Positions 1-9,356 are shown, counted from the first letter of the stretch. The stretch: 64,000 nucleotides of DNA from Bradyrhizobium zhengyangense (GCF_022012435.1 NZ_JAKLUA010000017.1:85116-149115), one strand, 5' to 3'. Numbers and translations: made by a program. The notes: generated by a model from the letters alone, not told the origin.

Positions 1-1336
1 GCATGGCGCCGCAGAGGGCAAATCCGACGCCGGCGAGAAGCGCGATCCGGGTCCCGTCGTCCGGATAGCGTCCGAGGAACAGCGCAACCAGCGCAGCGCC
101 GGTGGTCTGGCCGAGCAGGCGCGCGGTGCCCAGCATGCCGCTGGCGCCGCCGGCGCGCTCGCGTGGCGCGGCTGCGATCATGGTGCGGTTGTTGGGCGTC
201 TGGAACAGACCAAAGCCGGCGCCCGCCAGCGCCATCCGCCAGACCACGTCGAGCGGTGTCGGACTTGCCGGCAGGAAAGCGAGCCCGCCAAGGCCGCAGG
301 CAAACAGCGTCAGGCCGATGCCGCCGAGCAGGCCGGCCGGATAACGTTCGACCAGGCGACCGGCGAGGGGAGCCGCGCACGCCACTGCGATCGGCCATGG
401 CGTGATCAACAGACCCATATGAACGGCCGAATAGCCAAAGCGGCTTTGGAGGTAGAAGGGGATCGCGACGAAGGCCAGCATCTGCCCGCAGAACGAGGCG
501 ATCGAGGTCGCGATCGACAGCCCGAACACCGGGATGCGCAACAGGTCGAGCGGCAGCAGCGGCGACTTCATGTGCGTCTCGCGATAGATGAGCGACGCGC
601 CGGCGACGATCGCAATCGCGAACTGGATGAGGCATGTGATTGTCGCCTCGCCATGGCCGACGCTGTCGATCGCGGCGATGCCGACGCCGAAGGTGATGGC
701 CGAGAGCCCCGCGCTCTGCCAGTCGAAGGAATGGCTCGCCTGGATCGTGTGCGGCAGGCTACGCAGGCCGAGCACCAGCGTGACCACGCCGAGCGGCACA
801 TTGATGGCGAACAGCCAGGGCCAGCTGCCGACCGCGAGGATGCCGGCGGCGAGCGTCGGCCCGACCGCCGCGGAGAAGGCGACCACCAGCGCGTTGAGCC
901 CGATGCCGCGCCCGAGCAGGCTGCGCGGATAGGTGAAGCGGACCAGCGCCGAGTTGACGCTCATGATGCCGGCCGCGCCGAACCCCTGGATGATGCGCGC
1001 GATCGTGAGCAGCGGCAGCGTATGCGCCAGCGCGCAGAAGGCTGACGCAAGCGTGAACAGCACAAGGCCGACCAGATAGACGCGGCGATAACCGACGATC
1101 TCGCCGAGCGATGCCAGCGGCAGCAGCGAGATTGTGATCGCAAGCTGATAGCCGTTGACGATCCAGATCGAGAAGGCCGGGCTTGCGTTCAGGTCGGTTG
1201 CGATCGTCGGCAGCGCGACATTGGCGATGGCGCTGTCGACCACGGCCATGGTGATGCCAAGCGCAATCGTCAGCACCGCCTGGTTGCGCTGGGGTTGCGG
1301 CAGGCCGTCGGCATGCTCGATCGGGACAGACGACAT
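1..1336 (-). CDS. MFS transporter, DHA2/EmrB-QacA type (3' end beyond window)
   Basis: The frame is open from an ATG at 1336 down to base 1, about 445 codons with no stop, so the C-terminus lies outside the window. The N-terminus reads as a drug:proton antiporter: a first helix with a GITMAVVDSAIANVALPTIA-type motif, then WIVNGYQLAITISLLPLASL, then a G-x-x-x-GYRR loop typical of MFS motif A. Many hydrophobic segments follow, consistent with a 12-14 helix inner-membrane exporter. The substrate cannot be told from sequence. No regulator gene sits beside it inside the window. Confidence 0.85.
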   Translation of the reverse strand, partial: MSSVPIEHADGLPQPQRNQAVLTIALGITMAVVDSAIANVALPTIATDLNASPAFSIWIVNGYQLAITISLLPLASLGEIVGYRRVYLVGLVLFTLASAFCALAHTLPLLTIARIIQGFGAAGIMSVNSALVRFTYPRSLLGRGIGLNALVVAFSAAVGPTLAAGILAVGSWPWLFAINVPLGVVTLVLGLRSLPHTIQASHSFDWQSAGLSAITFGVGIAAIDSVGHGEATITCLIQFAIAIVAGASLIYRETHMKSPLLPLDLLRIPVFGLSIATSIASFCGQMLAFVAIPFYLQSRFGYSAVHMGLLITPWPIAVACAAPLAGRLVERYPAGLLGGIGLTLFACGLGGLAFLPASPTPLDVVWRMALAGAGFGLFQTPNNRTMIAAAPRERAGGASGMLGTARLLGQTTGAALVALFLGRYPDDGTRIALLAGVGFALCGAM

Positions 1337-1484
1337 GGTGGAAGCGTGCTTGATTCGAGCCGTGAGTGTCCCCTCGATTAGGAAATTGCGCCGTCCATCG
1401 CAACCCGGCACGACACGGACGGTTCCTGCGCCGGAAGCAGGCCTGGTGGCGCTGGGAACATGGATCGGCGCGCGGTTCGCACAC

Positions 1485-1646
1485 TCACCAGCGCGAGGTC
1501 GCCTTGCCGTAGATGTAGAGTGCTATCAGCCCAATCGTGACGGCCGTAGAGAAAACTACGACGCGGCGATCCCAGTCGATCCGCGTCCGCTCTGCACGGC
1601 CGAGATTGAGGGCTGTGAACAGGGCCTTCATGGCAAATCGGCGCAT
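1485..1646 (-). CDS. Small single-helix membrane protein, unknown function
   Basis: A 53-residue product starting at the ATG at 1646, preceded by an ACGAGGCAG ribosome site. It has a short basic N-terminus, one predicted transmembrane helix (VVVFSTAVTIGLIALYIYG) and a very short C-terminal tail. A longer in-frame start at 1709 has no visible ribosome site and would add an unlikely Cys/His-rich leader. I do not recognise the family. It lies between two same-strand genes, but the gaps on both sides argue against tight coupling. Confidence 0.5.
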   Translation of the reverse strand: MRRFAMKALFTALNLGRAERTRIDWDRRVVVFSTAVTIGLIALYIYGKATSRW

Positions 1647-1737
1647 CGGGCTGCCTCGTAGGGACAGTAGGATGCCATGATCCGCATGGGCCGGCTTGAC
1701 GCAGCTCAAATCAAGCCGGCTCTTGGCGGGTAGCCAA

Positions 1738-2763
1738 TTACACCGGCGGCGGATTGCGGTCGGAGAAGGTCCCGCGCTGGTGCCAATACGGGTAGGGCAG
1801 CGTCACCTTGCTCGCGGCATCGAGCTTTGCGATCTGGTCCTTGGTCAGGGACCAGCCGACCGCGCCGAGATTCTCGCGCAATTGCGCCTCGTTGCGGGCG
1901 CCGATGATCAGCGTCGACACGGTCGGGCGCTGCAGCAACCAGTTCAGCGCGATCTGCGAAACGCTCTTGCCGGTCTCCTTGGCGACCTCGTCGATCGCCT
2001 CGACGACGCGATAGACGTGTTCGTCCGGTACGGGCGGCCCGAAATCGGCAGTCTGGGGCAGGCGGCTCACTTCGGGCTTCGGCTGACCGCGGCGGATTTT
2101 TCCGGTGAGGCGCCCCCATCCGAGCGGTGACCAGACCACGGCACCTAACCCCTGGTCCAGTCCGAGCGGCATGAGCTCCCATTCATAGTCGCGCCCGACC
2201 AACGAATAGTAGGTCTGGTTGGCGACGTAGCGCGGGAAGCCGTGCTTGTCGGCAACGGAGAGCGACTTCATCAGGTGCCAGCCTGAGAAATTCGAGACGC
2301 CGACATAGCGGATCTTGCCGGCGCGCACGAGCACATCGAGGGTCGCAAGCACCTCCTCAGGCGGCGTCATGGCATCAAAGCCATGGAGTTGGAACAGATC
2401 GATATAGTCGGTGCCGAGACGGTTCAGTGAGCCATCGATGGCCGCGAGCAGATGCTGCCGTGACGAGCCGATGTCGTTGGGGCCGTCACCAAAGCGGAAC
2501 GTCGCCTTGGTCGAGACCAGAACCTTGTCGCGCCGGCCCTTGATGGCTTCGCCGAGCACGCGTTCGGATTCACCGAGCGAATAGACGTCGGCGGTGTCGA
2601 ACATCGACACGCCGGCCTCGAGGCAGATGTCCAGAAGGCGCCGCGCTTCCGTCGCGTCGGTCGTCCCCCATGCCGCGAGGCGGCCGACGCCACCGAACGT
2701 GCCCGTGCCAAGGCTCAAAGCGGGCACCATGAGGCCGGACCGGCCCAAGCGTCGGTATTCCAT
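1738..2763 (-). CDS. Aldo/keto reductase
   Basis: A 341-residue NADPH-dependent oxidoreductase with the usual (beta/alpha)8 layout. The catalytic tetrad is visible: Asp and Tyr in FDTADVYSLGESE, Lys in LVSTKATF, and His in LFQLHGFD. The C-terminal cofactor-binding segment STLIIGARNEAQL is typical of the YajO/Tas-like subgroup. The ATG at 2763 follows a CGAGGAG ribosome site. Substrate is unknown; such proteins reduce aldehydes, ketones or sugars in the cytoplasm. Confidence 0.9.
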   Translation of the reverse strand: MEYRRLGRSGLMVPALSLGTGTFGGVGRLAAWGTTDATEARRLLDICLEAGVSMFDTADVYSLGESERVLGEAIKGRRDKVLVSTKATFRFGDGPNDIGSSRQHLLAAIDGSLNRLGTDYIDLFQLHGFDAMTPPEEVLATLDVLVRAGKIRYVGVSNFSGWHLMKSLSVADKHGFPRYVANQTYYSLVGRDYEWELMPLGLDQGLGAVVWSPLGWGRLTGKIRRGQPKPEVSRLPQTADFGPPVPDEHVYRVVEAIDEVAKETGKSVSQIALNWLLQRPTVSTLIIGARNEAQLRENLGAVGWSLTKDQIAKLDAASKVTLPYPYWHQRGTFSDRNPPPV

Positions 2764-2931
2764 CGAACTGCTCCTCGTGGCCGCCAGTTGATCGGCGCGG
2801 CCTTGGAAGCGAATGGTAGTGCAGGTCTACGTGTCGGGCCATCACATGCACACATGGCGGCTCTGCTTGAGGGAGCTACAAGCTCGTGACGCTGTTGTGA
2901 TCAGCGGTCCGCGTCGCGCACAAGCAGGGGC

Positions 2932-4326
2932 TTAGTGCGCCAGATCGTCGAGGAGCCTGAGCACTTCGACAGAGGCTTCTTCAACCATGGAAATCTCCTT
3001 GAGAGCGCCGGCGAGATCACCGTCTGCGAACAGCTTGGCGGCGCGCTTGCCATGTTCGTGAACCTCCGCATGCGGTCTTTCGAGCAGCCCAAAGGACCGG
3101 TGATTGCGCATCGCGAGGGAGCCTTCGCCGTAGTACCATTTGCCGAGCCGGCAGGAATGATGATCGGCGAGCTCGTCGACCTTCAACGTCGTTCGTCCGA
3201 CTGCCATATCGGCGAGGCGCTTCTTCCAGATGACGTGATCCGCCTTGGCTAATCGCGGAATCTTGTTGTCGAACGACAGGCTGGCAAGATCCTGGAGTTG
3301 TCGGCCGGCGATATCCTGGCCGACGTCGAGCTGCGAGGATATGCTCTTGATCTGCTCGACATTGGCTTGGGTCATTCGCGCGATCGCGGAGATACCTTCG
3401 GCTACCTCGCGAGATGCATCGGTCTGCTGATTGAGGATATTGGCGATCTCATGCATTCCGTGAGTGAGTATGGTCGTCTGGCTTTCCACGCCCGACATCT
3501 CCTCGCCCAGCTGTGTGACGACGTTCTTGCTCTCGACGGCCGCAGACCTGCAGTCCGACATCGCGGCCACGATTAGCTCGACCTCGTTTCTCAATCGTTG
3601 GATTCGGTCACGAATGTCTTCGGTTGCCTTGCCAGTCTGCTGCGAAAGCGCCTTGACCTCTGAAGCGACAACGGCAAAGCCACGCCCGGCTTCGCCGGCG
3701 CGCGCTGCTTCAATCGTCGCATTCAGCGCCAGGAGATTCGTCTGCCTTGCGATCGCGTCGATCGACGAGACGATGGCGCCAATTTCTTCGGAGGCGGCGC
3801 TGAGTGCCACGATCTTGTCGGAGGCTTCGTTGGCCGTCGCTTCGACACGCTCCATCGCCTTGGACGCCTGCCGGACGGTCGTCATGCCTTGGTCGGCGCT
3901 CGATTTCATTCTGGCCGCGCTGCCGGCCGCATCTTCTGCGTTGGCCCTGATCTGGCCGACCGAGGCGACCATCTCCTCGCTTGCTGCTGCGAGCGCCTGG
4001 GTCCTCTGGTCGACGTCTCGACAAGCCGTGAGCATCCGGGCCGCGGAAATCGCGGTTTCATTGCTTTGAACATTGAGATCCACGATGCCATCGAGCCTCT
4101 TCGAGGCATCGTCAGCCAGCTTGGCTGCGAGCTTAGAGACGGCATTGGAGAGACGGTCGCTGCCCAGGTGGCCGGGCGCAAGGAAGTTGCCCTCAATCAA
4201 GGCCTCGATCCACACGGCCAGTGTCTCATCGCGATTCGCCGTGGTCGACGGTCGTTCCGGCGCCGCAAGATCATCGTCAGGGAATTGCGTCGGACTCTTG
4301 CGGCTGATCACAGCGAGAATGGACAT
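2932..4326 (-). CDS. Soluble methyl-accepting chemotaxis protein with C-terminal CZB domain
   Basis: 464 residues with no transmembrane helix. The centre (about 120-360) is a chemoreceptor signalling coiled coil with the conserved hairpin region ATIEAARAGEAGRGFAVVA followed by EVKALSQQTGKATEDI. The last ~110 residues form a chemoreceptor zinc-binding (CZB) domain: His in the DHVIWK segment, then the CRLGKWYYGEG motif, then H-x-x-x-H in PHAEVHEH. CZB domains bind zinc and act in sensing zinc or oxidants. It is an orphan, with no che genes nearby. The ATG at 4326 has only a weak ribosome site. Confidence 0.9.
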   Translation of the reverse strand: MSILAVISRKSPTQFPDDDLAAPERPSTTANRDETLAVWIEALIEGNFLAPGHLGSDRLSNAVSKLAAKLADDASKRLDGIVDLNVQSNETAISAARMLTACRDVDQRTQALAAASEEMVASVGQIRANAEDAAGSAARMKSSADQGMTTVRQASKAMERVEATANEASDKIVALSAASEEIGAIVSSIDAIARQTNLLALNATIEAARAGEAGRGFAVVASEVKALSQQTGKATEDIRDRIQRLRNEVELIVAAMSDCRSAAVESKNVVTQLGEEMSGVESQTTILTHGMHEIANILNQQTDASREVAEGISAIARMTQANVEQIKSISSQLDVGQDIAGRQLQDLASLSFDNKIPRLAKADHVIWKKRLADMAVGRTTLKVDELADHHSCRLGKWYYGEGSLAMRNHRSFGLLERPHAEVHEHGKRAAKLFADGDLAGALKEISMVEEASVEVLRLLDDLAH

Positions 4327-4425
4327 GTGGCGATCCGAGACGGCTCTAGTGGACGGGTGGCATTTCTACGCCGCCTCTGCTGAAGATCCCGTGAATTCGC
4401 CTATCGGAATTTGGCAGCGGGCCTC

Positions 4426-5382
4426 TCAGTGCCGCAGCTGGCTTTGCCTGTAGTCGCGCGGTGACATCCCGAAATGCTCGCGGAAGACGCGGCCGAAATG
4501 CGAGACGTCGTTGAAGCCCCAGGCAAACGCGATCTCACTGATGTGGCGATGGGCGAGCAGGGGCGAGGCGAGGTCGCGCCGGCATTGTGCCAGACGCTCT
4601 GCAAGCACATGGCGCTGGAACGAGGTGTCCTCGTCGGCGAGGAGATCGTTGACATAGCGCGCGGAGATGCCGAGCGCGGCGGACGTGTCGGCTAGCGAGA
4701 GGTCGGGATCGGCGAGGCGCGCGCGGATATGCGCCTTGAGCCTGTAGAGCAATGCGGAGCGATGCGTCGAAGATGGCAGCGATGTGGCGCCGAGCCGTTC
4801 GCTCAGCGCCATCGCCAGCAAGTCGACCGCCTGCTCGGACAGCGCAGTTGCGCTGCTCGGCGCAAGCCGATCCGCGCTCTGGCAAAGGCGGAAGATGAAA
4901 TCATAGGCGAGCCGCTCGAGCGGCGCGTCGGCCGCGAACGTGATCGCGGTGAGCGTCTCGGTGCCGCCGAGCCGCCGCTGCAACATCTCGCGTGGCACCT
5001 TGAAGATGCTCTGGGAGAACGTGTCCCTGAACTTCAGCTCATAGGGACGCGTGGTATCGTAGAGTGCGAACTCGCCGGGATGGATCACGGTTTCGCGGCC
5101 GTCCTGTGTCACACCACCATCGCCGCGATTGCCAAGTGCAACGAGGACATAGTCCTGATCCGAGCGCGCGATGCGCGAGGGCGTGCGGAAGACGTGTTGG
5201 CGCTCGGAGCAGACCTCGGAGCAGACGGCTTTGCCAAGCGGGGCCTGGGTGACCGAGCCGTGAAAAGCGCTGCCGAGGTCGGACTTGCAGTCGAGCCCGA
5301 CGAACACGTCGCAGACGATGTCCTGCCAGAGGGCGAGCCGCCGGTAACCGGGGCTGCCGTCTGTCGTGAACTGGATTGTCAT
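4426..5382 (-). CDS. AraC-family transcriptional regulator, likely of the nitrilase/aldoxime dehydratase genes
   Basis: 318 residues. The N-terminal half is a cupin-like ligand-binding domain (HPGEFALYDTTRPYELKF segment). The C-terminal ~110 residues carry the two AraC helix-turn-helix motifs, including ISEIAFAWGFNDVSHFGRVF and FGMSPRDYR. The start at 5382 follows GGGAGG at good spacing. It is divergent from the nitrilase gene with a 206-bp intergenic region. AraC regulators of this shape (NitR/OxdR types) control aldoxime-nitrile pathways in other bacteria, so that role is inferred here. Confidence 0.88.
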   Translation of the reverse strand: MTIQFTTDGSPGYRRLALWQDIVCDVFVGLDCKSDLGSAFHGSVTQAPLGKAVCSEVCSERQHVFRTPSRIARSDQDYVLVALGNRGDGGVTQDGRETVIHPGEFALYDTTRPYELKFRDTFSQSIFKVPREMLQRRLGGTETLTAITFAADAPLERLAYDFIFRLCQSADRLAPSSATALSEQAVDLLAMALSERLGATSLPSSTHRSALLYRLKAHIRARLADPDLSLADTSAALGISARYVNDLLADEDTSFQRHVLAERLAQCRRDLASPLLAHRHISEIAFAWGFNDVSHFGRVFREHFGMSPRDYRQSQLRH

Positions 5383-5588
5383 CGTCAGGCCTCCCTTTCA
5401 CGTCCAGCAAACCGCATGGTGGCGCAGATCCGCCTGATTGCAGGCAAGTTCCGTACCGGGGCGCGATCCCTACCAGTGTCTTTGCCAGTCGAGTTTTTGT
5501 TCCGCCGTGGTCGAGCGCGCGGTCGCCCGGCTTGGCCCAATAGACTGCATCGGACGTGGTTTGGGATCAACCGGCAAGGGAGGCGGCA
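5383..5588. promoter_or_regulatory. Divergent control region of the aldoxime-nitrilase module
   Basis: This 206-bp gap separates the AraC gene from the nitrilase gene and must hold both promoters. I see a short perfect hairpin GCCTG-ATTG-CAGGC at 5432-5445 and a strong nitrilase ribosome site (GGGAGG) at the right edge. No direct-repeat AraC operator is obvious by eye. Confidence 0.4.
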
Positions 5589-6605
5589 ATGGGCATCGAA
5601 CATCCGAAATACAAGGTCGCGGTGGTGCAGGCGGCGCCGGCCTGGCTCGACCTCGACGCCTCAATCGACAAATCGGTCGCGCTGATCAGGGAGGCGGCCG
5701 AGAAGGGCGCCAAGCTGATCGCGTTTCCGGAGGCGTTCATCCCCGGCTACCCCTGGCATATCTGGATGGACTCGCCAGCCTGGGCGATCGGCCGCGGCTT
5801 CGTGCAGCGCTATTTCGATAATTCGCTATCCTATGACAGTCCGCAGGCCGAGCGTCTGCGTGACGCCGTGCGCAAGGCGAAGCTGACCGCGGTGATCGGC
5901 CTGTCCGAGCGCGACGGCGGCAGCCTTTACCTCGCGCAATGGCTGATCGGCCCCAACGGCGAGACCATCGCAAAACGCCGCAAATTGCGGCCGACCCATG
6001 CCGAGCGCACCGTCTATGGCGAGGGCGACGGCAGCGATCTCGCGGTCCATGCGCGCGCTGATATCGGCCGCCTCGGTGCGCTGTGCTGCTGGGAGCATCT
6101 CCAGCCACTGTCGAAATACGCGATGTACGCCCAGAACGAGCAGGTGCATGTCGCGGCCTGGCCGAGCTTCTCGCTCTACGATCCCTTCGCGCCGGCGCTC
6201 GGCGCCGAGGTCAACAACGCTGCCTCGCGCGTCTATGCCGTGGAGGGCTCGTGCTTCGTGCTGGCGCCTTGCGCAACGGTGTCGCAGGCCATGATCGACG
6301 AACTCTGCGACCGGCCGGACAAGAATGCGCTGTTGCATGTCGGCGGCGGTTTTGCCGCGATCTACGGCCCCGATGGCAGCCAGATCGGCGACAAGCTCGC
6401 ACCGGACCAGGAGGGACTGCTGATCGCCGAGATCGATCTCGGCGCCATCGGCGTTGCCAAGAACGCCGCCGATCCTGCCGGGCATTATTCGCGGCCGGAC
6501 GTCACGCGGCTGCTGCTCAACAAGAAGCCCTACAAGCGCGTCGAGCAGTTCGCGCTGCCGGTCGACACCATCGACCCCGCGGACATTGCCGCGGCGGCGA
6601 GCTGA
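5589..6605 (+). CDS. Nitrilase
   Basis: A 338-residue carbon-nitrogen hydrolase that converts nitriles to carboxylic acids and ammonia. The catalytic Glu48 (LIAFPEAFIPGYP), Lys132 (RRKLRPTHAER) and Cys167 (GALCCWEH) form the triad, and the flanking motifs fit nitrilase proper rather than amidase. ATG 5589 is chosen because GGGAGG lies just upstream; a longer in-frame start would bury that site. Aldoxime dehydratase follows after 30 bp, so the two are probably one transcript and act in sequence. Confidence 0.93.
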   Translation: MGIEHPKYKVAVVQAAPAWLDLDASIDKSVALIREAAEKGAKLIAFPEAFIPGYPWHIWMDSPAWAIGRGFVQRYFDNSLSYDSPQAERLRDAVRKAKLTAVIGLSERDGGSLYLAQWLIGPNGETIAKRRKLRPTHAERTVYGEGDGSDLAVHARADIGRLGALCCWEHLQPLSKYAMYAQNEQVHVAAWPSFSLYDPFAPALGAEVNNAASRVYAVEGSCFVLAPCATVSQAMIDELCDRPDKNALLHVGGGFAAIYGPDGSQIGDKLAPDQEGLLIAEIDLGAIGVAKNAADPAGHYSRPDVTRLLLNKKPYKRVEQFALPVDTIDPADIAAAAS

Positions 6606-6635
6606 TCACCGGGATCGAAGGGAGGAGGTACCAGC

Positions 6636-7676
6636 ATGGAATCTGCAATTCCCGCGCATCTTGAAACCCAGCGCACGCGCCACAAGCGCGTGCCCGATGA
6701 TTATCAGCCGCCATATCCATCCTTCGTGGCGCGCTACAAGCCCGGTGTGAGCCGCGTGGTGATGGCTTATTTCGGCGTGCAGCATCGCGGGGCGGCGTCG
6801 GCGGCTGCGATGGGCGCGCTCGCTGAAATCGCCGGGCTGTTTGCCGGCGAGGGCGGTCCCACGCATTGGGACCGCGCGCACTATGTCGATCAGGCCGGAC
6901 ATACCAACATCGTCACGGTGGCCTATTGGGATGACATCGCACGCTTCGACACCTGGTTTGCGCCAGCGCATCAGGCGTGGACCGGAAAGCCGCGCGACGG
7001 CATCGGCACCTTCATTGAGGTGCTGCGCCCCACCGTGGCGCGGCATGAAACGCTGTTCTCCTCGCTCGGCAGGCCCGAAGGGGTCGCAGCGATCGCCGAC
7101 AGCATGAGCGGCGAGGTCCAGGAGCACGCCTATTGGGGCGGCATGCGCGACCGCATTCCGCTGTCGCAGACCGACCCGATGTCGCCGGGCGGTAATCCTG
7201 AGCTGATCCGTGACGGTGCACGCTTGCGCGTGAAGGCGCACGACAATCTTTGCCTGATCCGCTCCGGGCAGGACTGGAGCGATACGGAGGCGTCGGAGCG
7301 AAAGCTCTATCTCGACGACGTCGAGCCGGTGCTGCGTGAGGGCATGGATTTCCTGCGCGACGATGGGCTCGGGATCGGTTGCTATGCCAACCGCTACATG
7401 CAGGTGCTCTCGGTTGACGGCAAGGCGACTGAAAAATCCTACGGCCAGAGCTGGTGGAAGAGTCTCGCTGCACTGGAACGCTGGGCGGAATCGCATCCGA
7501 CTCACGTGAAGATATTCGGCGCGGCGATGAAATATCTCTCGACGCTGGGGCCGTCAGCGAAGCTGCGGCTCTATCACGAGGTCACTGTGGCGGCTGCCGA
7601 TGAGCAGTTCTTCGAATATCTGAACTGCCATCCGAAGACGGGAATGCTTGCGGCGGTCGAGACGGTGACCGCTTAG
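6636..7676 (+). CDS. Aldoxime dehydratase (heme enzyme, OxdA family)
   Basis: 346 residues, the usual length for aldoxime dehydratases, which dehydrate aldoximes to nitriles with a b-type heme that binds substrate directly. Family features include the N-terminal segment PSFVARYKPGVSRVVMAYFG, the HPTH motif (His287/His290) and LRLYHEV (His314). These histidines are candidate proximal and distal heme-pocket residues, but I cannot assign them by eye. A strong GGAGGAGG ribosome site precedes ATG 6636. Its nitrile product would feed the upstream nitrilase. The 3' end overlaps the convergent HAD gene by 4 bp. Confidence 0.92.
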   Translation: MESAIPAHLETQRTRHKRVPDDYQPPYPSFVARYKPGVSRVVMAYFGVQHRGAASAAAMGALAEIAGLFAGEGGPTHWDRAHYVDQAGHTNIVTVAYWDDIARFDTWFAPAHQAWTGKPRDGIGTFIEVLRPTVARHETLFSSLGRPEGVAAIADSMSGEVQEHAYWGGMRDRIPLSQTDPMSPGGNPELIRDGARLRVKAHDNLCLIRSGQDWSDTEASERKLYLDDVEPVLREGMDFLRDDGLGIGCYANRYMQVLSVDGKATEKSYGQSWWKSLAALERWAESHPTHVKIFGAAMKYLSTLGPSAKLRLYHEVTVAAADEQFFEYLNCHPKTGMLAAVETVTA

Positions 7677-8311
7677 CCGACGCAGTGGCCGAGCAGCTCC
7701 GGATGCGCGGCGCAGATGTGATGCGCGCCGGCATCCCGGAGCTCGGCCTCGCTGCCATAGCCATAGAGCACGCCGATCGCCGTCATGCCGTTGGTTCGGG
7801 CGCCGACGACGTCATGACTGCGGTCGCCGATCATGACGGCGCTGCCCGCATCGACTCTTGCCTCGTCGAGCGCGTAGCGAAGCAGATCCCGTTTGTCGAC
7901 GCGGGTGCCATCGAGCTCGGAGCCGAACACGCGCTCGAAATACGACTTCAGGCCGAAATGATCGATGATGCGGGTGGCGTAGACCGCAGGCTTGCTTGTT
8001 GCCACAAACATGCGCGTGCCGGTCGCGGCCACCGCCGCCAGCGTGTCGTGGATGCCGGGATAGGGTGTGTTCTCGAACAGCCCGACCTCGGAGAACCGTT
8101 CGCGGTAGAGCAGGAGCGCCTGGTCGGCCAGCGCCTCGGTTCCGGTCAGCGCCTTCAGGCTCGCATGCAGCGGCGGCCCGATGCACCAGGTCAATTCGTC
8201 CTGGCTCGGGACCGCCATGCCAAGTTTTTTCAAGGCATACTGGATCGAACCGGTGATCCCGGGCTTTGGATCGGTCAGCGTGCCGTCGAGATCAAAATAG
8301 ATTGTCTGCAT
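7673..8311 (-). CDS. HAD-superfamily hydrolase, phosphoglycolate phosphatase-like
   Basis: 212 residues with all HAD motifs: YFDLDGTLTD near the N-terminus (nucleophile and acid Asp), VATSKP (motif II), a motif III lysine region, and MIGDRSHDVVGA (motif IV). A helical cap domain sits between motifs I and II, as in Gph/PGP-type phosphatases. Substrate is unknown. It is convergent with aldoxime dehydratase and divergent from the transglycosylase gene, so it is probably transcribed alone. Confidence 0.88.
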   Translation of the reverse strand: MQTIYFDLDGTLTDPKPGITGSIQYALKKLGMAVPSQDELTWCIGPPLHASLKALTGTEALADQALLLYRERFSEVGLFENTPYPGIHDTLAAVAATGTRMFVATSKPAVYATRIIDHFGLKSYFERVFGSELDGTRVDKRDLLRYALDEARVDAGSAVMIGDRSHDVVGARTNGMTAIGVLYGYGSEAELRDAGAHHICAAHPELLGHCVG

Positions 8312-8393
8312 CCTGGCCGGGCTCGGCGTTGCTAATTCCTGCCGTTGCTAGTTGCCTTGGGGTCCGAATTCAAGGGCCTATATTGGGAGCGAC

Positions 8394-9356
8394 ATGGCGT
8401 TCGCCGGGGCTCAGAAGCTGATCTGTTGGCTGCTCGCGGCGGCGTTCGTTTGCACGCCGGTGCTTGCCGAGGATGCCCCGGTCCCTCCGACGCAGCTTGG
8501 CCCCGAGGCGCCGGCAAAACAGGCGGGGAACGAGCCAGCGCGCGAGAGCGACACGCGGGAGTCGATCTGTCTGATCGTGGAGGCGGCCGCGCGCGATGCC
8601 AACCTGCCGCTCGAATTCTTCGCCCGCGTGATCTGGCAGGAGAGCCGATTCCAGGCCGATGCAGTGGGGCCTGTGACGCGCAGCGGCGAGCAGGCGCAGG
8701 GGATTGCGCAGTTCATGCCGGGAACGGCGAGCGAGCGCGGACTGCTCAATCCCTTCAATCCGGTGCAGGCGCTGCCGAAGTCGGCCGAGTTTTTGAACGA
8801 GCTGCGCAACCAGTTCGGCAATCTTGGCCTCGCTGCCGCCGCCTACAATGCCGGGCCGCGACGGGTGCAGGAGTGGCTCGCCGGCACCGGCGGCATGCCC
8901 GAGCAGACGCGCAACTACGTCTACGCCATCACTGGCGCGACGGTCGACGCATGGGCCAAGGCCGGCAGCACGGGCAAGGAACCGCCGAGCTCGCCGCCGA
9001 CGAGCTGCCGCGACCTGATGGCGCTGCTCAAGCGTGCGCCGAACCCGTTCGTCGCCGAGCTCGAGCAGCATGTCGAGCTCGCTGCCGCGAAGATCTGGGG
9101 CGTTCAGCTCGCGGCCGGCTTCGACCGCAACAAGGCGCTGGCGATGTATTCCCGCGCCGTAACGCGCCTCACTGCCGTCATCGGCGACCATGATCCCAGC
9201 CTGCTCTCCTCGGTGGTCCGCAGTCGCGGCTCGCACGCCTTCTATCAGGTGCGCATCGGCGCTGACACGCGAAGTGAGGCGGACGATCTCTGTAACCGTA
9301 TCCGCAAAGCGGGCGGGGCGTGTTTCGTGCTGAAGAACCGCGGCGTCAGCGGGTAG
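8394..9356 (+). CDS. Secreted lytic transglycosylase (SLT/GH23) with C-terminal SPOR-like segment
   Basis: A 320-residue protein with a Sec signal peptide (cleavage near VLAEDAP). The SLT fold is marked by the catalytic Glu in VIWQESRFQ, then AQGIAQFMPGTAS and LAAAAYNAGPRRVQEWL. The last ~40 residues (FYQVRIGADTRSEADDLC and following) resemble a SPOR peptidoglycan-binding domain. It would cleave peptidoglycan strands in the periplasm. ATG 8394 follows GGGAGC; an upstream in-frame start would add 14 residues before the signal peptide. Confidence 0.88.
   Translation: MAFAGAQKLICWLLAAAFVCTPVLAEDAPVPPTQLGPEAPAKQAGNEPARESDTRESICLIVEAAARDANLPLEFFARVIWQESRFQADAVGPVTRSGEQAQGIAQFMPGTASERGLLNPFNPVQALPKSAEFLNELRNQFGNLGLAAAAYNAGPRRVQEWLAGTGGMPEQTRNYVYAITGATVDAWAKAGSTGKEPPSSPPTSCRDLMALLKRAPNPFVAELEQHVELAAAKIWGVQLAAGFDRNKALAMYSRAVTRLTAVIGDHDPSLLSSVVRSRGSHAFYQVRIGADTRSEADDLCNRIRKAGGACFVLKNRGVSG

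Noticed and set aside
7673..7676. Frameshift or fusion between aldoxime dehydratase and the HAD gene
   Set aside because: The two genes are on opposite strands and simply overlap at their stop codons by 4 bp.
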